Shown here piece after piece: positions 24,175 to 31,501 of a stretch of 64,000 nt of DNA. The notes below the pieces were generated by a model. It saw nothing but the letters and a program-made list of their open reading frames with translations, was not told the origin of the DNA and did not search any database. The DNA comes from Myxococcales bacterium. Lineage in GTDB: Bacteria; Myxococcota_A; Polyangia; Polyangiales; Ga0077539. How positions within the stretch are numbered: the first letter of the stretch is position 1; every line of letters starts with the position of its first letter. The DNA lies in contig JAUSAZ010000149.1 of assembly GCA_030652255.1 (NCBI GenBank), forward strand, positions 1 to 64,000. The letters are read 5' to 3'. A program made the position numbers and the translations under genes.

Positions 24175-25754
24175 CCCACATACCCCGTATGCCCGGGGCT
24201 CTGCTCACGAGAGGCGAGCAGAGCCCCGGGGATCGCTTCGGCGGTCAGCCATACGGGACCGCGCTTCACCGGCTGCGACACTCGCACGCGGCCGGCGAGC
24301 ACCACTGAGAGCACGTCCCGAGCGCCAGCCGGGTCTGCGATCAGCTCCGCCCGCACGTCCTCCGCCACCGCCCGCAGCTGCGCCTCCAGGTCGATCGGCA
24401 CCACCGACGCCCCGGGCGCCTCCCGCGCGATCCGCGCCCGCACATCCGCCAACGCCTTCGACCGCGCCGCGTACCTCGCGGCGAGCTCCCCTACCTCACC
24501 CGCACCCGTCTCGATCGCGAGCCCGAGGCGCGACACCGCCAGGGCGTGCTCGCGCTCCTCGGCGCGCAGGGCCTCCGCCCGCGGGTCGGGCGTCGTGTCG
24601 AGCATCAGCCTGCGGGCCTCGCCGATGGCGCCCGCGATCAGGTCGGCGTCGAGCACGTCGGTCACGAGCCAGTCGATCACCACGGCGTCGAGCCGGGCCG
24701 CGACGCGGCAGTACGCCGCGGGGCACACGGCGTCGCCCCGGTCGCGGTGCCAGAGGCAGCAGTAGGCCGGGACGCTCACCCCACCCGCGAGTTGCCGCGC
24801 GCTGCCCAGCGGGCCGCCGCAGTGGTCGCAGACGGCGAGCCCGATGAGCAGGTGCCGCGGTGTCGGACCCCGGCGGATCGCCCGCCCCTGCGCCACCCGC
24901 ACGGGGTCGGCCTCGGACTGCGCCCGGGTCCAGGTCGCGGCATCCACGATCGCGAGGGAGGGGTCATCTCGCTCCACGGTGTCGGTGCGGTCGACGGTCA
25001 CGCGCGAGCCGCCCTTGTAGCGGGCCCCGACCTCGCCCCACACGATGCGGCCCCGGTAGCGCGGGTTGCGCACGATCTCCCAGAGCGCCGACGGGGCCCA
25101 CGTCCCGGTCCCGCGACGGCCCGCGCGGGGGGAGGGGATGCCCCGGGCGTTGAGGTCGCGGGCGATGGCGCGCACGGACTCGCCGCGCGCTGCCCGGTCG
25201 TAGACCTCGCGCACCACCGCGGCCTCCCCCTCGACGATCACGTCCCGCACGCCGTCGGCATCCCGGCGATGGGCGTAGCCGTAGGCCGCGCCGCCGACGC
25301 AGAGCCCGCGCTCCGCCCGCTGGCGCAGGGCCGTGCGGGTGCGGTGGGCGATGGACTCGCGCTCGAGCTCTGCCATCGCCGCGCGAACGCCCGCCACCAT
25401 GCGCCCCACCACGTCGAGCTCCACCGGGCGCCCCGTGGACCACTCGACCACCCGCACGTCGTGATCGGCCAGCGTCGCGAGCAGCAGCGGGAGCCGGGCC
25501 TGGTCGCGCCCGAGGCGGTCCAGGTCGCGCACGACGAGGACATCCCACGGGCGAGGGGAGCGGCCGGCGTCGAGCTGCAGGTCCAGGATGCCACGCCGGC
25601 GCACCCACTCGGCGCCGCTGTGGCCGATGTCTCGATAGGTCGCGACGACGTCGTGCCCTTGCGCCGCTGCCCACGCGAGGGCCCCGGACTCCTGCGCCTC
25701 CGCGCTCGACGCCTGCTCATCGGTCGACACCCGGACGTAGATCGCTACTCGCAT
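24156..25754 (-). CDS. Large serine recombinase (phage integrase)
   Basis: 532 residues. The resolvase domain (1-~150) starts MRVAIYVRVSTDEQ with nucleophile Ser10 and contains VLVVRDLDRLGR and ELERESIAHRTR. The 'Recombinase' DNA-binding domain (~165-270) has SVRAIARDLNARGIPSP and IVRNPRYRGRIVWG. A zinc ribbon follows (CDHCGGPL, then CCLWHRDRGDAVCP), then a coiled-coil-like segment ~390-450. It catalyses phage integration through a Ser-DNA link. Its TGA lies in the T-loop of tRNA-Glu and the last five residues (DPNGI) are read from the tRNA sequence, so the C-terminus was probably created by integration. Transcribed last in the leftward early operon; the start overlaps the preceding small gene by ten bases. 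Confidence 0.93.
   Translation of the reverse strand: MRVAIYVRVSTDEQASSAEAQESGALAWAAAQGHDVVATYRDIGHSGAEWVRRRGILDLQLDAGRSPRPWDVLVVRDLDRLGRDQARLPLLLATLADHDVRVVEWSTGRPVELDVVGRMVAGVRAAMAELERESIAHRTRTALRQRAERGLCVGGAAYGYAHRRDADGVRDVIVEGEAAVVREVYDRAARGESVRAIARDLNARGIPSPRAGRRGTGTWAPSALWEIVRNPRYRGRIVWGEVGARYKGGSRVTVDRTDTVERDDPSLAIVDAATWTRAQSEADPVRVAQGRAIRRGPTPRHLLIGLAVCDHCGGPLGSARQLAGGVSVPAYCCLWHRDRGDAVCPAAYCRVAARLDAVVIDWLVTDVLDADLIAGAIGEARRLMLDTTPDPRAEALRAEEREHALAVSRLGLAIETGAGEVGELAARYAARSKALADVRARIAREAPGASVVPIDLEAQLRAVAEDVRAELIADPAGARDVLSVVLAGRVRVSQPVKRGPVWLTAEAIPGALLASREQSPGHTGYVGDPNGI
24192..24230. terminator. Perfect 15-bp inverted repeat near attL
   Basis: CCCGGGGCTCTGCTC (24192-24206) is repeated exactly in reverse complement at 24216-24230 around a 9-base loop. 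It lies just beyond the tRNA and inside the recombinase 3' codons. It could end transcription of the tRNA pair and of the early operon, although no T-run follows, or be part of the recombinase attachment site. Both uses are inference. Confidence 0.55.
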
Positions 25755-25912
25755 CGCGGTTCCCGTTCTATCGCGTCGTTGGCCGGGGCGGGCTCCGCGG
25801 CCTCGGCCATCCTGCGCCGCACCGCCGCGACGAGCACCCGCGCGAGCGCGCTCTGAGCCCGGGCACGCCATGCCGGGTCGTGCGCGGGGAGGTTGCGGGC
25901 GGCGTCACCCAC
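25745..25912 (-). CDS. Small phage protein, unknown
   Basis: 55 residues from GTG (VGDAARNLPAHDPAWRAR...). Mostly helical, Ala/Arg-rich, with a hydrophobic helix ALARVLVAAVRRRM. It overlaps the stop of the preceding gene by eight bases and the recombinase start by ten, which supports translation. Not recognised; by position it could be an excision or directionality factor, but no helix-turn-helix is evident. Confidence 0.5.
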   Translation of the reverse strand: MGDAARNLPAHDPAWRARAQSALARVLVAAVRRRMAEAAEPAPANDAIEREPRCE

Positions 25913-26213
25913 GGGAGGCCTCCTCGTTGGCCGGCGCGCGAAGCGCCGCGCGCCCCGCGCCGGTGATCGCGTACCACGGCACGTCGTCGGCCGTGGTGAA
26001 CCCGTCGCCGTCGACCTCGGCACAAACGCCGCCGCACGTCACGAGGCCCCGGCGCACGAGGCTCGCGATGGTCGACCCGCGGGCGCAGATGCCACCGACG
26101 GTGACCTCGCCCGACTTGTGGAGCGGCGTTTCGCGGTCGGTGCCGCGGCGCACCTGCTCCAGCAGCAACCGCTGTCGCCTCGACAGAGCCCGAACGGTCC
26201 CCGGTCTACCCAC
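25905..26213 (-). CDS. Putative winged-helix phage protein
   Basis: 102 residues from GTG. The pattern ALSRRQRLLLEQV...STIASLVRRGLVTCGGVC...WYAITGAGRAAL is that of a small winged helix-turn-helix: two helices, a recognition helix around STIASLVRRGLV, and a strand wing ending with the common 'ITxxGRAAL' close. It may bind DNA, for example as a directionality factor for the recombinase. Inference from pattern only. Overlaps the next gene. Confidence 0.6.
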   Translation of the reverse strand: MGRPGTVRALSRRQRLLLEQVRRGTDRETPLHKSGEVTVGGICARGSTIASLVRRGLVTCGGVCAEVDGDGFTTADDVPWYAITGAGRAALRAPANEEASRG

Positions 26214-26301
26214 GCGACACCTCCACCCACACCCGGCGCCCGCCGACGATCGCGCGGCGCCACGTCCAGCCGTAGCGGTCGCGGACGATGAGGTCAGGCA
26301 T
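26206..26301 (-). CDS. 31-residue phage mini-protein
   Basis: MPDLIVRDRYGWTWRRAIV... is a short basic, Trp-rich peptide. Its ATG overlaps the TGA of the upstream gene by one base and its TAG overlaps the next start region, as elsewhere in this operon. Real only if the tight packing is taken as evidence. No function. Confidence 0.4.
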   Translation of the reverse strand: MPDLIVRDRYGWTWRRAIVGGRRVWVEVSRG

Positions 26302-27029
26302 CACCCACCTGCCTTCGTCGGAGCGCCTGCGCGCGCCGGGCGACGCACGGCGAGTACCCGCCCGCGATCGCTGTCGAGCACCACCCGCGAGCAAAGGGTC
26401 AGTGCATCGGCGACGGGGATTGCCGCGCTGTCGTCGTAGCCCGGCGGGCACGCAGCGTCGGCCTCGTCAGCGGTGAACACCCCCGCGTCGTCGAGGCGCA
26501 GCGTGTACCCCGCGGCGCCCGGTCGCCACCACACGAGGGACTCCCCGCGCGACCACTTGAGCGAGAGGATGTAGAAACCCTCGGGCTTCGCCGGGGCGGC
26601 GTATCGCCCCTCGATCGCTTCGGCGCAGGCGTCGGCCGTCTCGGCGCAGCAATCGACCTCCGCCATGTCGCTCGCGACGTCCCGGCAGGCGGCGGCGCAG
26701 GCGTCGCGCTCGTCGGCGCGCGCAGCCGCGACCGCATCGGCCATGGCCTGCGAGGTCACCGGCACCACGCCCAGCAGCGCGTCGAGCTTCGCCTGTCGCT
26801 GCCGCAGCTTGCTGATCAGCGTGTGCCGCAGGTCGTCGAGCGCGTCGTCGAGGCCTTCGTCCCAGTCGCCCTGGGCGACGTGGACGTCATCGACCTCGAC
26901 CTCCCATCGATACTGGACAACGCCCTCACGCTCGCGACGGATCGAGCCGAGCTCGACGCGCCCGGCACCTCGCGGTGTGAGCAGGACGGCGATCGCTTCG
27001 ACCTCGCCCCGTAGCGTGTCGCGGCTCAT
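26301..27029 (-). CDS. Phage protein of unknown function
   Basis: 242 residues. N-terminal ~60 residues are beta-rich (VVQYRWEVEVDDVHVAQGDWDEGLD), followed by a helical segment (LRHTLISKLRQRQAKLDALL), a Cys-rich helical stretch (DACAAACRDVASDMAEVDCCAETADAC) and a C-terminal part with FYILSLKWSRGESLVWWRPGAAGYTLRLDDAG. The last resembles phage proteins described as 'RPA-like/TIGR-type hypothetical' only loosely. Cytoplasmic; no TM. It overlaps the upstream gene's stop by four bases. Confidence 0.6.
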   Translation of the reverse strand: MSRDTLRGEVEAIAVLLTPRGAGRVELGSIRREREGVVQYRWEVEVDDVHVAQGDWDEGLDDALDDLRHTLISKLRQRQAKLDALLGVVPVTSQAMADAVAAARADERDACAAACRDVASDMAEVDCCAETADACAEAIEGRYAAPAKPEGFYILSLKWSRGESLVWWRPGAAGYTLRLDDAGVFTADEADAACPPGYDDSAAIPVADALTLCSRVVLDSDRGRVLAVRRPARAGAPTKAGG

Positions 27030-27391
27030 CGGTCATCTCCGTCGGCGGGGACCACCGCGGGCGCGCCTGCAAGTAGGGCGTCGAGGGCGCCCGCCGCCGT
27101 GTTGAGCTCCTCCTCCGTCTCGTCGTCGCCGTCGGGATCGTAGAACTCCAGCGCCGACAGGACCGCGCGGGAGGCATTCTTCAACGTGGCGAGCTCGTCG
27201 GAGAGCCGCCGCACCTCGTCGCATCCCACCTCGTAGTCACCGCGGAGGCGCGCGCACTCAGCCTCCGCCGTCGCAAGTCGCTCCAGCGCGTCGCGCAGCG
27301 AGGACGCTTCAACCACCACCGACGTCGCCAGCGGGTCGGCGTCCCGGAGTGCGGCCCTCAGCTCTTCAACCATCCACGACTCACCCGACAT
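27026..27391 (-). CDS. Small acidic coiled-coil phage protein
   Basis: 121 residues. ATG is preferred over the adjoining upstream GTG because a GGAGG ribosome-binding site lies four bases before the ATG and would be too close to the GTG. Residues 25-75 are heptad-like (LRDALERLATAEAECARLRG, VRRLSDELATLKNASR). The C-terminus is acidic. Unknown role; its upstream neighbour is a similar coiled-coil protein. Confidence 0.6.
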   Translation of the reverse strand: MSGESWMVEELRAALRDADPLATSVVVEASSLRDALERLATAEAECARLRGDYEVGCDEVRRLSDELATLKNASRAVLSALEFYDPDGDDETEEELNTAAGALDALLAGAPAVVPADGDDR

Positions 27392-27632
27392 CACACACCT
27401 CCAGCTTCCGGCGCCGCAGCGCGGTCTGCGCCCTGTGGATCTCCGCGCGCAGCTGCTCGTTGATCCCCTCGAGCGCCGCCACCTCCATCACGAGCTCTTC
27501 GCGCGCCCGGTCGTTGGCCGCGAGACGCCGTTGCAGGAGGGCGATCAGGGCCGCGGCGTCGGGGCAGCGGGCGACCAGGCGCCGCAGGTCGTCGTACCGC
27601 GCGCGCAGCTCGTCGTTGCTCTCGATGTTCAT
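27381..27632 (-). CDS. Small coiled-coil phage protein
   Basis: 83 residues (MNIESNDELRARYDDLRRLV...). Almost entirely helical with heptads (LIALLQRRLAANDRAREELVMEVAALEGINEQLRAEI). Overlaps the next gene's 5' end by eleven bases and the upstream gene's 3' end by four (ATGA). Likely oligomeric; no known family. Confidence 0.6.
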   Translation of the reverse strand: MNIESNDELRARYDDLRRLVARCPDAAALIALLQRRLAANDRAREELVMEVAALEGINEQLRAEIHRAQTALRRRKLEVCDVG

Positions 27633-27847
27633 GGTCCCACCTCGATGTCCCGGTCCCCGAAGAGGTCCGCCATCGCCTGGCGGAACGCCTCGACGCGCGG
27701 GTCGCCGGGCAGCCGCGTCACCAGCACCGTCGAGTGACGGCGGGTGCGGCGGGGGCGGGTCGCGTGCGCGACCACGTCGCAGGTCGCGTCCTCGCGCGCG
27801 GCGTCGAGCTCGGCGCCGAGGGGGCTGGTGCGCAGGTGGGTGCTCAC
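27629..27847 (-). CDS. 72-residue phage protein, unknown
   Basis: Starts at a GTG overlapping the upstream TGA (GTGA). Arg-rich central section (ATRPRRTRRHSTVLVTRL) followed by VEAFRQAMADLFGDRDIEVGP, perhaps a short DNA- or protein-binding peptide. Nothing recognised. Confidence 0.5.
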   Translation of the reverse strand: MSTHLRTSPLGAELDAAREDATCDVVAHATRPRRTRRHSTVLVTRLPGDPRVEAFRQAMADLFGDRDIEVGP

Positions 27848-28230
27848 CGCACGAACTCCATGCGCCAGTAGCGCAGCACCACCGGCGGGGCCTCGGGCAC
27901 CGCGGTCTGCTTGGGCTTCGCCGCGCGCTTCGCCTTCTCGGGCTTCGTCCAGCCGAAGGGGTGCTTGTGCGACTTGAAGCCGACCTTGCGCAGCAGCTTC
28001 TCGACGGCGTGCTTGGGCGGCACCGCGATCTCCACGCACCCACGGTGGAACTTCGGGAGCATGTTCGACGGCAGCGACGGCGCGAGCGTCACCAGCGCCT
28101 TCTCGACGTCCGGTCGCACCGCAGGCTTCGATCCGCGATGCACGAGCGTGCGCTCCGGGACCTCCGTGAGCAGCGACAGTTGCGTGGTCACGATCAAAGC
28201 CCCCCCCCGCGACTCTCGGGTGGACTTCAC
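27844..28230 (-). CDS. Phage protein, unknown, basic
   Basis: 128 residues from GTG overlapping the stop of the ParB-like gene (GTGA). Basic protein with KFHRGCVEIAVPPKHAVEKLLRKVGF and a Lys-rich stretch (KPEKAKRAAKPKQ), so nucleic-acid binding is possible. An internal GTG at residue 14 is an alternative start. Coupling to the ParB-like gene suggests a joint function. Confidence 0.55.
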   Translation of the reverse strand: MKSTRESRGGALIVTTQLSLLTEVPERTLVHRGSKPAVRPDVEKALVTLAPSLPSNMLPKFHRGCVEIAVPPKHAVEKLLRKVGFKSHKHPFGWTKPEKAKRAAKPKQTAVPEAPPVVLRYWRMEFVR

Positions 28231-30167
28231 GGCGTCGCCGCCTTCGCGCTACGGCTCTTCTTCGCGGGCTGTCCGGGCGCGAGCAGGCTCTCGCCGTTGA
28301 CGTGCAGTGCGACGTTGCGCGCGCGGCAGTAGTCGACCACCTGGGCGAAGACGCCCGTCCCGCGCTCGACGCGCACGATGCGGTCCTCGCCGTCGGGCTG
28401 CCACTGCTTGTGCAGCGAGCCGGTGGCGCAGTCGCGCAGCCCAGAGCGGTGCTGCTGCCAGTCGCTGCGCTTCACCCGCAGCTCCACGGTGGTGTCGGGC
28501 GGGGCGTCCTGACCCTCGTGCAGCGCGAACCCGTCGTCGCGGGCGAGGTCGCGCACGATGCGGGCGACGCCCTCGGGCATCTCGGTGGTGACCCAGCCGC
28601 CGCGGGTCTCCCAGGTGAGGTCAGCGACGACGTCGGGATGCTCGTAGGTGGCGCGCCCGTCGTCGCTGAGCTCGCCGAAGGGGCGGGCCGGGAGCCAGAG
28701 GCGCACGAGCACGGGCGGGGGCTCGACGGCCGACGCGGCGCTCGGCTCCTCGCCCGTCATCAGGTCGAGCAGCTCCGCCTCGAAGGCCGGGCGCTCGTCG
28801 GGGGTGGGCGCGCTCTCCAGTGCCTGGAGCTGGTCGTCGGCCAGCAGGATGCCGAGCGTCTGCGCGAGGTCCTCGGCGGGCAGCCCGTCGACGAGCGCGT
28901 CGTCGGAGAGCCCCTCCGCCCAGGCCGCGCCCCGGATGCGCAGGATCGTGCGCAGCCCGTCGGCGGAGGCGTTGTCGATCTCGAAGCGCAGCGCGTTGCG
29001 CAGCACGACGATGGCGCCACCGGGGGCGTGGTCGACGATGGCGCAGAGCCGCGCGAGGCGCCGCTCCGTGGCCGCGAGGCGCTCCTGACGCTTCAGCTCC
29101 CACTTGTCGGGGCCACGGGGCGCGCCCTCGCCGTCGTCCCCCTCGTTCTCGTCGTCCTCCTCGGCGTCGCCGTCGCGGGGCGCGGCCTTCGGCTTCGCGT
29201 AGAGCTCGACCACGTGGCCCCCGTTGGTGCGAGCCAGCGCGACGGGCTTCGAGTCGGGGGACGCGGGCTCCTTCTGAAACTCCGAGTCCCACCGCAGGTT
29301 GTCGGCCCACTGGAACACCGTGCCGGGCTCCGCGATCACCGTGAGGTGCCGCTTCGGCGCGGCCTTCACCGCGCGCTGCCAGACGGCCTCGACCTTCCCG
29401 TCCCAGCACGCGGCGTCCAGGCACTGCACGCCCTCGCGGCCACCGTCGAAGAGGTCGCCCTGCGTGTCCGAGCGGTGCTGGCACTTCCCGCAGACGCCGT
29501 GCCCCGGGAGCTTCGCGTCGGCCGTATCGAAGGGCGCCGCGTCCAGGCTGTGCAGCTGGTTGAAGATGGTGTTGGCGAAGGCGCGGGCCGGAGGCAGGTC
29601 GCGCCCGCTCCACACCTCCAGCACCCGCCCCTGCGTCGCCGCGTCCACCGCCGCGAGCTGCTGCGCGTGCGCGATGGGCAGGCGCCCGTCCCGCAACCAC
29701 TCGCGGGCCTGCTCGGTGAGCCCGAGGAGCGCGAGGCGCCGCTGCACCCACCGGACGGAGTGCCCGAGGCGGTCGGCCAGGTACTCCGGGGTGCGGCCGT
29801 CCTCGCGGATGATCGCCTCGAGGGCGATCGCTTCCTCCAGCGGGTGCACGTCCTCCCGGCCCGCGTTCTCCACCAATTGCATCTCGCGCACGAGGTCGTC
29901 GGGGATCTCCCGCACCTCGCAGCGGAGGCACTTGAGCCCCGCGAGCTTCGCCGCGCGCCAGCGGCGCTCGCCGGCGACGAGCTCGTAGCGCTCGCCCCGG
30001 GGGCGCACGAGCGCGGGGTGGATCTGCCCCACCGGGGAGGCCATCGAGGTGCCGAGCTCGCGGATGGAGTCCGCGTCGATGGTCTTCCTGGGGTTCGTCG
30101 CGCTCGGGTCGATGAGGTCGAGCGGGATATCGCGGGTCGTGAGGTCGTTGGGGACGGTCGTGTCCAT
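28227..30167 (-). CDS. ParB/Spo0J-like DNA-binding protein with Cys-rich insertion
   Basis: 646 residues. ParB N-domain at ~12-110 with NPRKTIDADSIRELG, the CTP-binding GERRWRAAKLAG box and ENAGREDVHPLEEA; a helix-turn-helix at ~125-160 (TPEYLADRLGHSVRWVQRRLALL). Unlike partition ParB it continues for ~480 residues: a cluster CGKCQHRSD...CLDAACWDGK near 235-265 (likely zinc), an acidic stretch (~340-360) and a C-terminal domain. There is no ParA partner and no obvious parS array here, so it more likely acts as a phage DNA-binding or nuclease-like protein (ParB/Srx superfamily) in recombination, regulation or host take-over. Confidence 0.85.
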   Translation of the reverse strand: MDTTVPNDLTTRDIPLDLIDPSATNPRKTIDADSIRELGTSMASPVGQIHPALVRPRGERYELVAGERRWRAAKLAGLKCLRCEVREIPDDLVREMQLVENAGREDVHPLEEAIALEAIIREDGRTPEYLADRLGHSVRWVQRRLALLGLTEQAREWLRDGRLPIAHAQQLAAVDAATQGRVLEVWSGRDLPPARAFANTIFNQLHSLDAAPFDTADAKLPGHGVCGKCQHRSDTQGDLFDGGREGVQCLDAACWDGKVEAVWQRAVKAAPKRHLTVIAEPGTVFQWADNLRWDSEFQKEPASPDSKPVALARTNGGHVVELYAKPKAAPRDGDAEEDDENEGDDGEGAPRGPDKWELKRQERLAATERRLARLCAIVDHAPGGAIVVLRNALRFEIDNASADGLRTILRIRGAAWAEGLSDDALVDGLPAEDLAQTLGILLADDQLQALESAPTPDERPAFEAELLDLMTGEEPSAASAVEPPPVLVRLWLPARPFGELSDDGRATYEHPDVVADLTWETRGGWVTTEMPEGVARIVRDLARDDGFALHEGQDAPPDTTVELRVKRSDWQQHRSGLRDCATGSLHKQWQPDGEDRIVRVERGTGVFAQVVDYCRARNVALHVNGESLLAPGQPAKKSRSAKAATP

Positions 30168-30191
30168 GGTCGTGGGTCCTCGTCGGGGTCG

Positions 30192-30305
30192 TCAGAAGGG
30201 GAGGTCGTCGGAGAGGTCCGCGGGCCCGGGGTCGGGCGCTGACGGAGGTGTGGGCGGGCGCGGGCGCTTGCCTGCGGTCACGTCGCGGCAGAGCAGGAGG
30301 CGCAT
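30192..30305 (-). CDS. 37-residue peptide with SSB-like acidic C-terminal tip
   Basis: Starts at an ATG overlapping the nuclease gene's stop (TGATG), reads MRLLLCRDVTAGKRPRPPTPP and ends PADLSDDLPF. The tip DDLPF is the interaction motif found at the C-terminus of single-stranded DNA-binding proteins, which recruits RecO, RecG, PriA, ExoI and others; a Pro-rich linker before it is also SSB-like, but the OB fold is absent. It follows directly after genes for the annealing protein and nuclease. It might compete with host SSB for its partners or recruit them (inference). Confidence 0.5.
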   Translation of the reverse strand: MRLLLCRDVTAGKRPRPPTPPSAPDPGPADLSDDLPF

Positions 30306-31501
30306 CAGGCCGCCTCCTCGCCGCTGGCGGGCGCGGGCGCGTCGCCCTTCGCCTTGCGCGTCTTCAGCTGCACGAACGACGTCGACTGCACGACCTTCGC
30401 CGCCAGGAGCTTCGCCGTAAGGGCATCCAACACCTTCTTCTGACCGCGGCCCGGCGCGACCTGGCGCACGAGCTCGCCGACGGACTCGAACGACAGCGAG
30501 CGCTCGACGATCGCGTCGGCCTGCGCCCCGAACTGCTCGCGCAGGATCGCCAGCATCCCGTCGAGGTCGATGATCTTGCGGCGGGGCACGAGCACCGGCA
30601 CGAGCCGCTCGCCGCCGGGCAGCGGCAACCCGGAGAGCTCGGCGCGCGCCCGCACGCTGGCCTTGGCGCGCTTGGTCATCTCCTCGACGGCCAGCAGCAG
30701 CGGCCACACGCGCCCGGCGTCCTCGTCGGACAGGAGCGCGAGGCGGTCGGGCGTCGGCGGGTCGGCGAGGAAGGCGCGCACCGCGGCGGTCTGCGCGGGG
30801 CAGAAGGGGAGGGCGGCGCAGTAGCGGCAGTGGGTGCCCGTCGAGAAGTCGGGCAGCCCGCCCGCGGCCAGCGTCGCCCGGGCGCGATCGACCGCCGCGA
30901 AGAGCGAGCGAATCCGCAGCGCGTGGGCCTCGATGGCGAACGCCCCGAGGGTCGCGCGGTCCCACCGAATGTCCCCGCCGTGGCCGATGTAGCCGATGGC
31001 CACGTCGACCTCGTCGAGGTCGTAGACCCGGGCGAGCGCGACGGCGCCGAACCCGAGCTGGAGGTTGCGGACGGCGGGCGCGACCTCGTCGAAGCCCTTG
31101 AAGTCGATCACCGTCCAGCGCGGACGGCCCTCGCCCGGCGGCAGCACGAGGTCGAGCGTGCCGCTCACCTCGGTGGCACCAGCGTCGTAGGCGCGCTCAA
31201 CCCACTGGCCCTGCTCGCGGGCCGTGTCGGCGGCGACGTCGTAGGCGTACGCGATCTCGTAGCGGCCACCAGCGGGGATCTCGTCGGTGTCGATCCCGAG
31301 GACCTGCGCGCGCCACGGGGCGTCGGCCGGGACCTCGGCGACGGCGGCCTCGCGGCCGACCTCGCCCGCCCGCTGGAGGAATCGGTGCCGCTCGGTGCCC
31401 GCGACCTGGTCGTCGGTGGACTCGGTCCACACGGCGGGCAGGGCCGGGGCGGCGGGGCAGCGCTCGACGAGCTCGAGGCGGCTGGCGGTGATGTTGCTCA
31501 C
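30305..31501 (-). CDS. Cas4/RecB-like PD-(D/E)XK nuclease (DUF2800-like)
   Basis: 398 residues from a GTG overlapping the annealing-protein stop (GTGA). The N-terminus ITASRLELVERCPAAPALP is the 'S-x-R/S-x5-CP' opening of Cas4/AddB-like nucleases. The catalytic core is GTLDLVLPPG with Asp and WTVIDFKGF with D-x-K (~residues 108-130). A Cys cluster near residue 225 (THCRYCAALPFCP) with the N-terminal Cys suggests a 4Fe-4S site. This would be the exonuclease partner of the RecT-type protein in phage recombination. Residues after 250 are a helical domain of unknown role. Confidence 0.8.
   Translation of the reverse strand: MSNITASRLELVERCPAAPALPAVWTESTDDQVAGTERHRFLQRAGEVGREAAVAEVPADAPWRAQVLGIDTDEIPAGGRYEIAYAYDVAADTAREQGQWVERAYDAGATEVSGTLDLVLPPGEGRPRWTVIDFKGFDEVAPAVRNLQLGFGAVALARVYDLDEVDVAIGYIGHGGDIRWDRATLGAFAIEAHALRIRSLFAAVDRARATLAAGGLPDFSTGTHCRYCAALPFCPAQTAAVRAFLADPPTPDRLALLSDEDAGRVWPLLLAVEEMTKRAKASVRARAELSGLPLPGGERLVPVLVPRRKIIDLDGMLAILREQFGAQADAIVERSLSFESVGELVRQVAPGRGQKKVLDALTAKLLAAKVVQSTSFVQLKTRKAKGDAPAPASGEEAA

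Noticed and set aside
28227-30167. ParB-like gene as part of a plasmid partition system
   Set aside because: No ParA gene and no parS-like array in view; the surroundings are prophage early genes.
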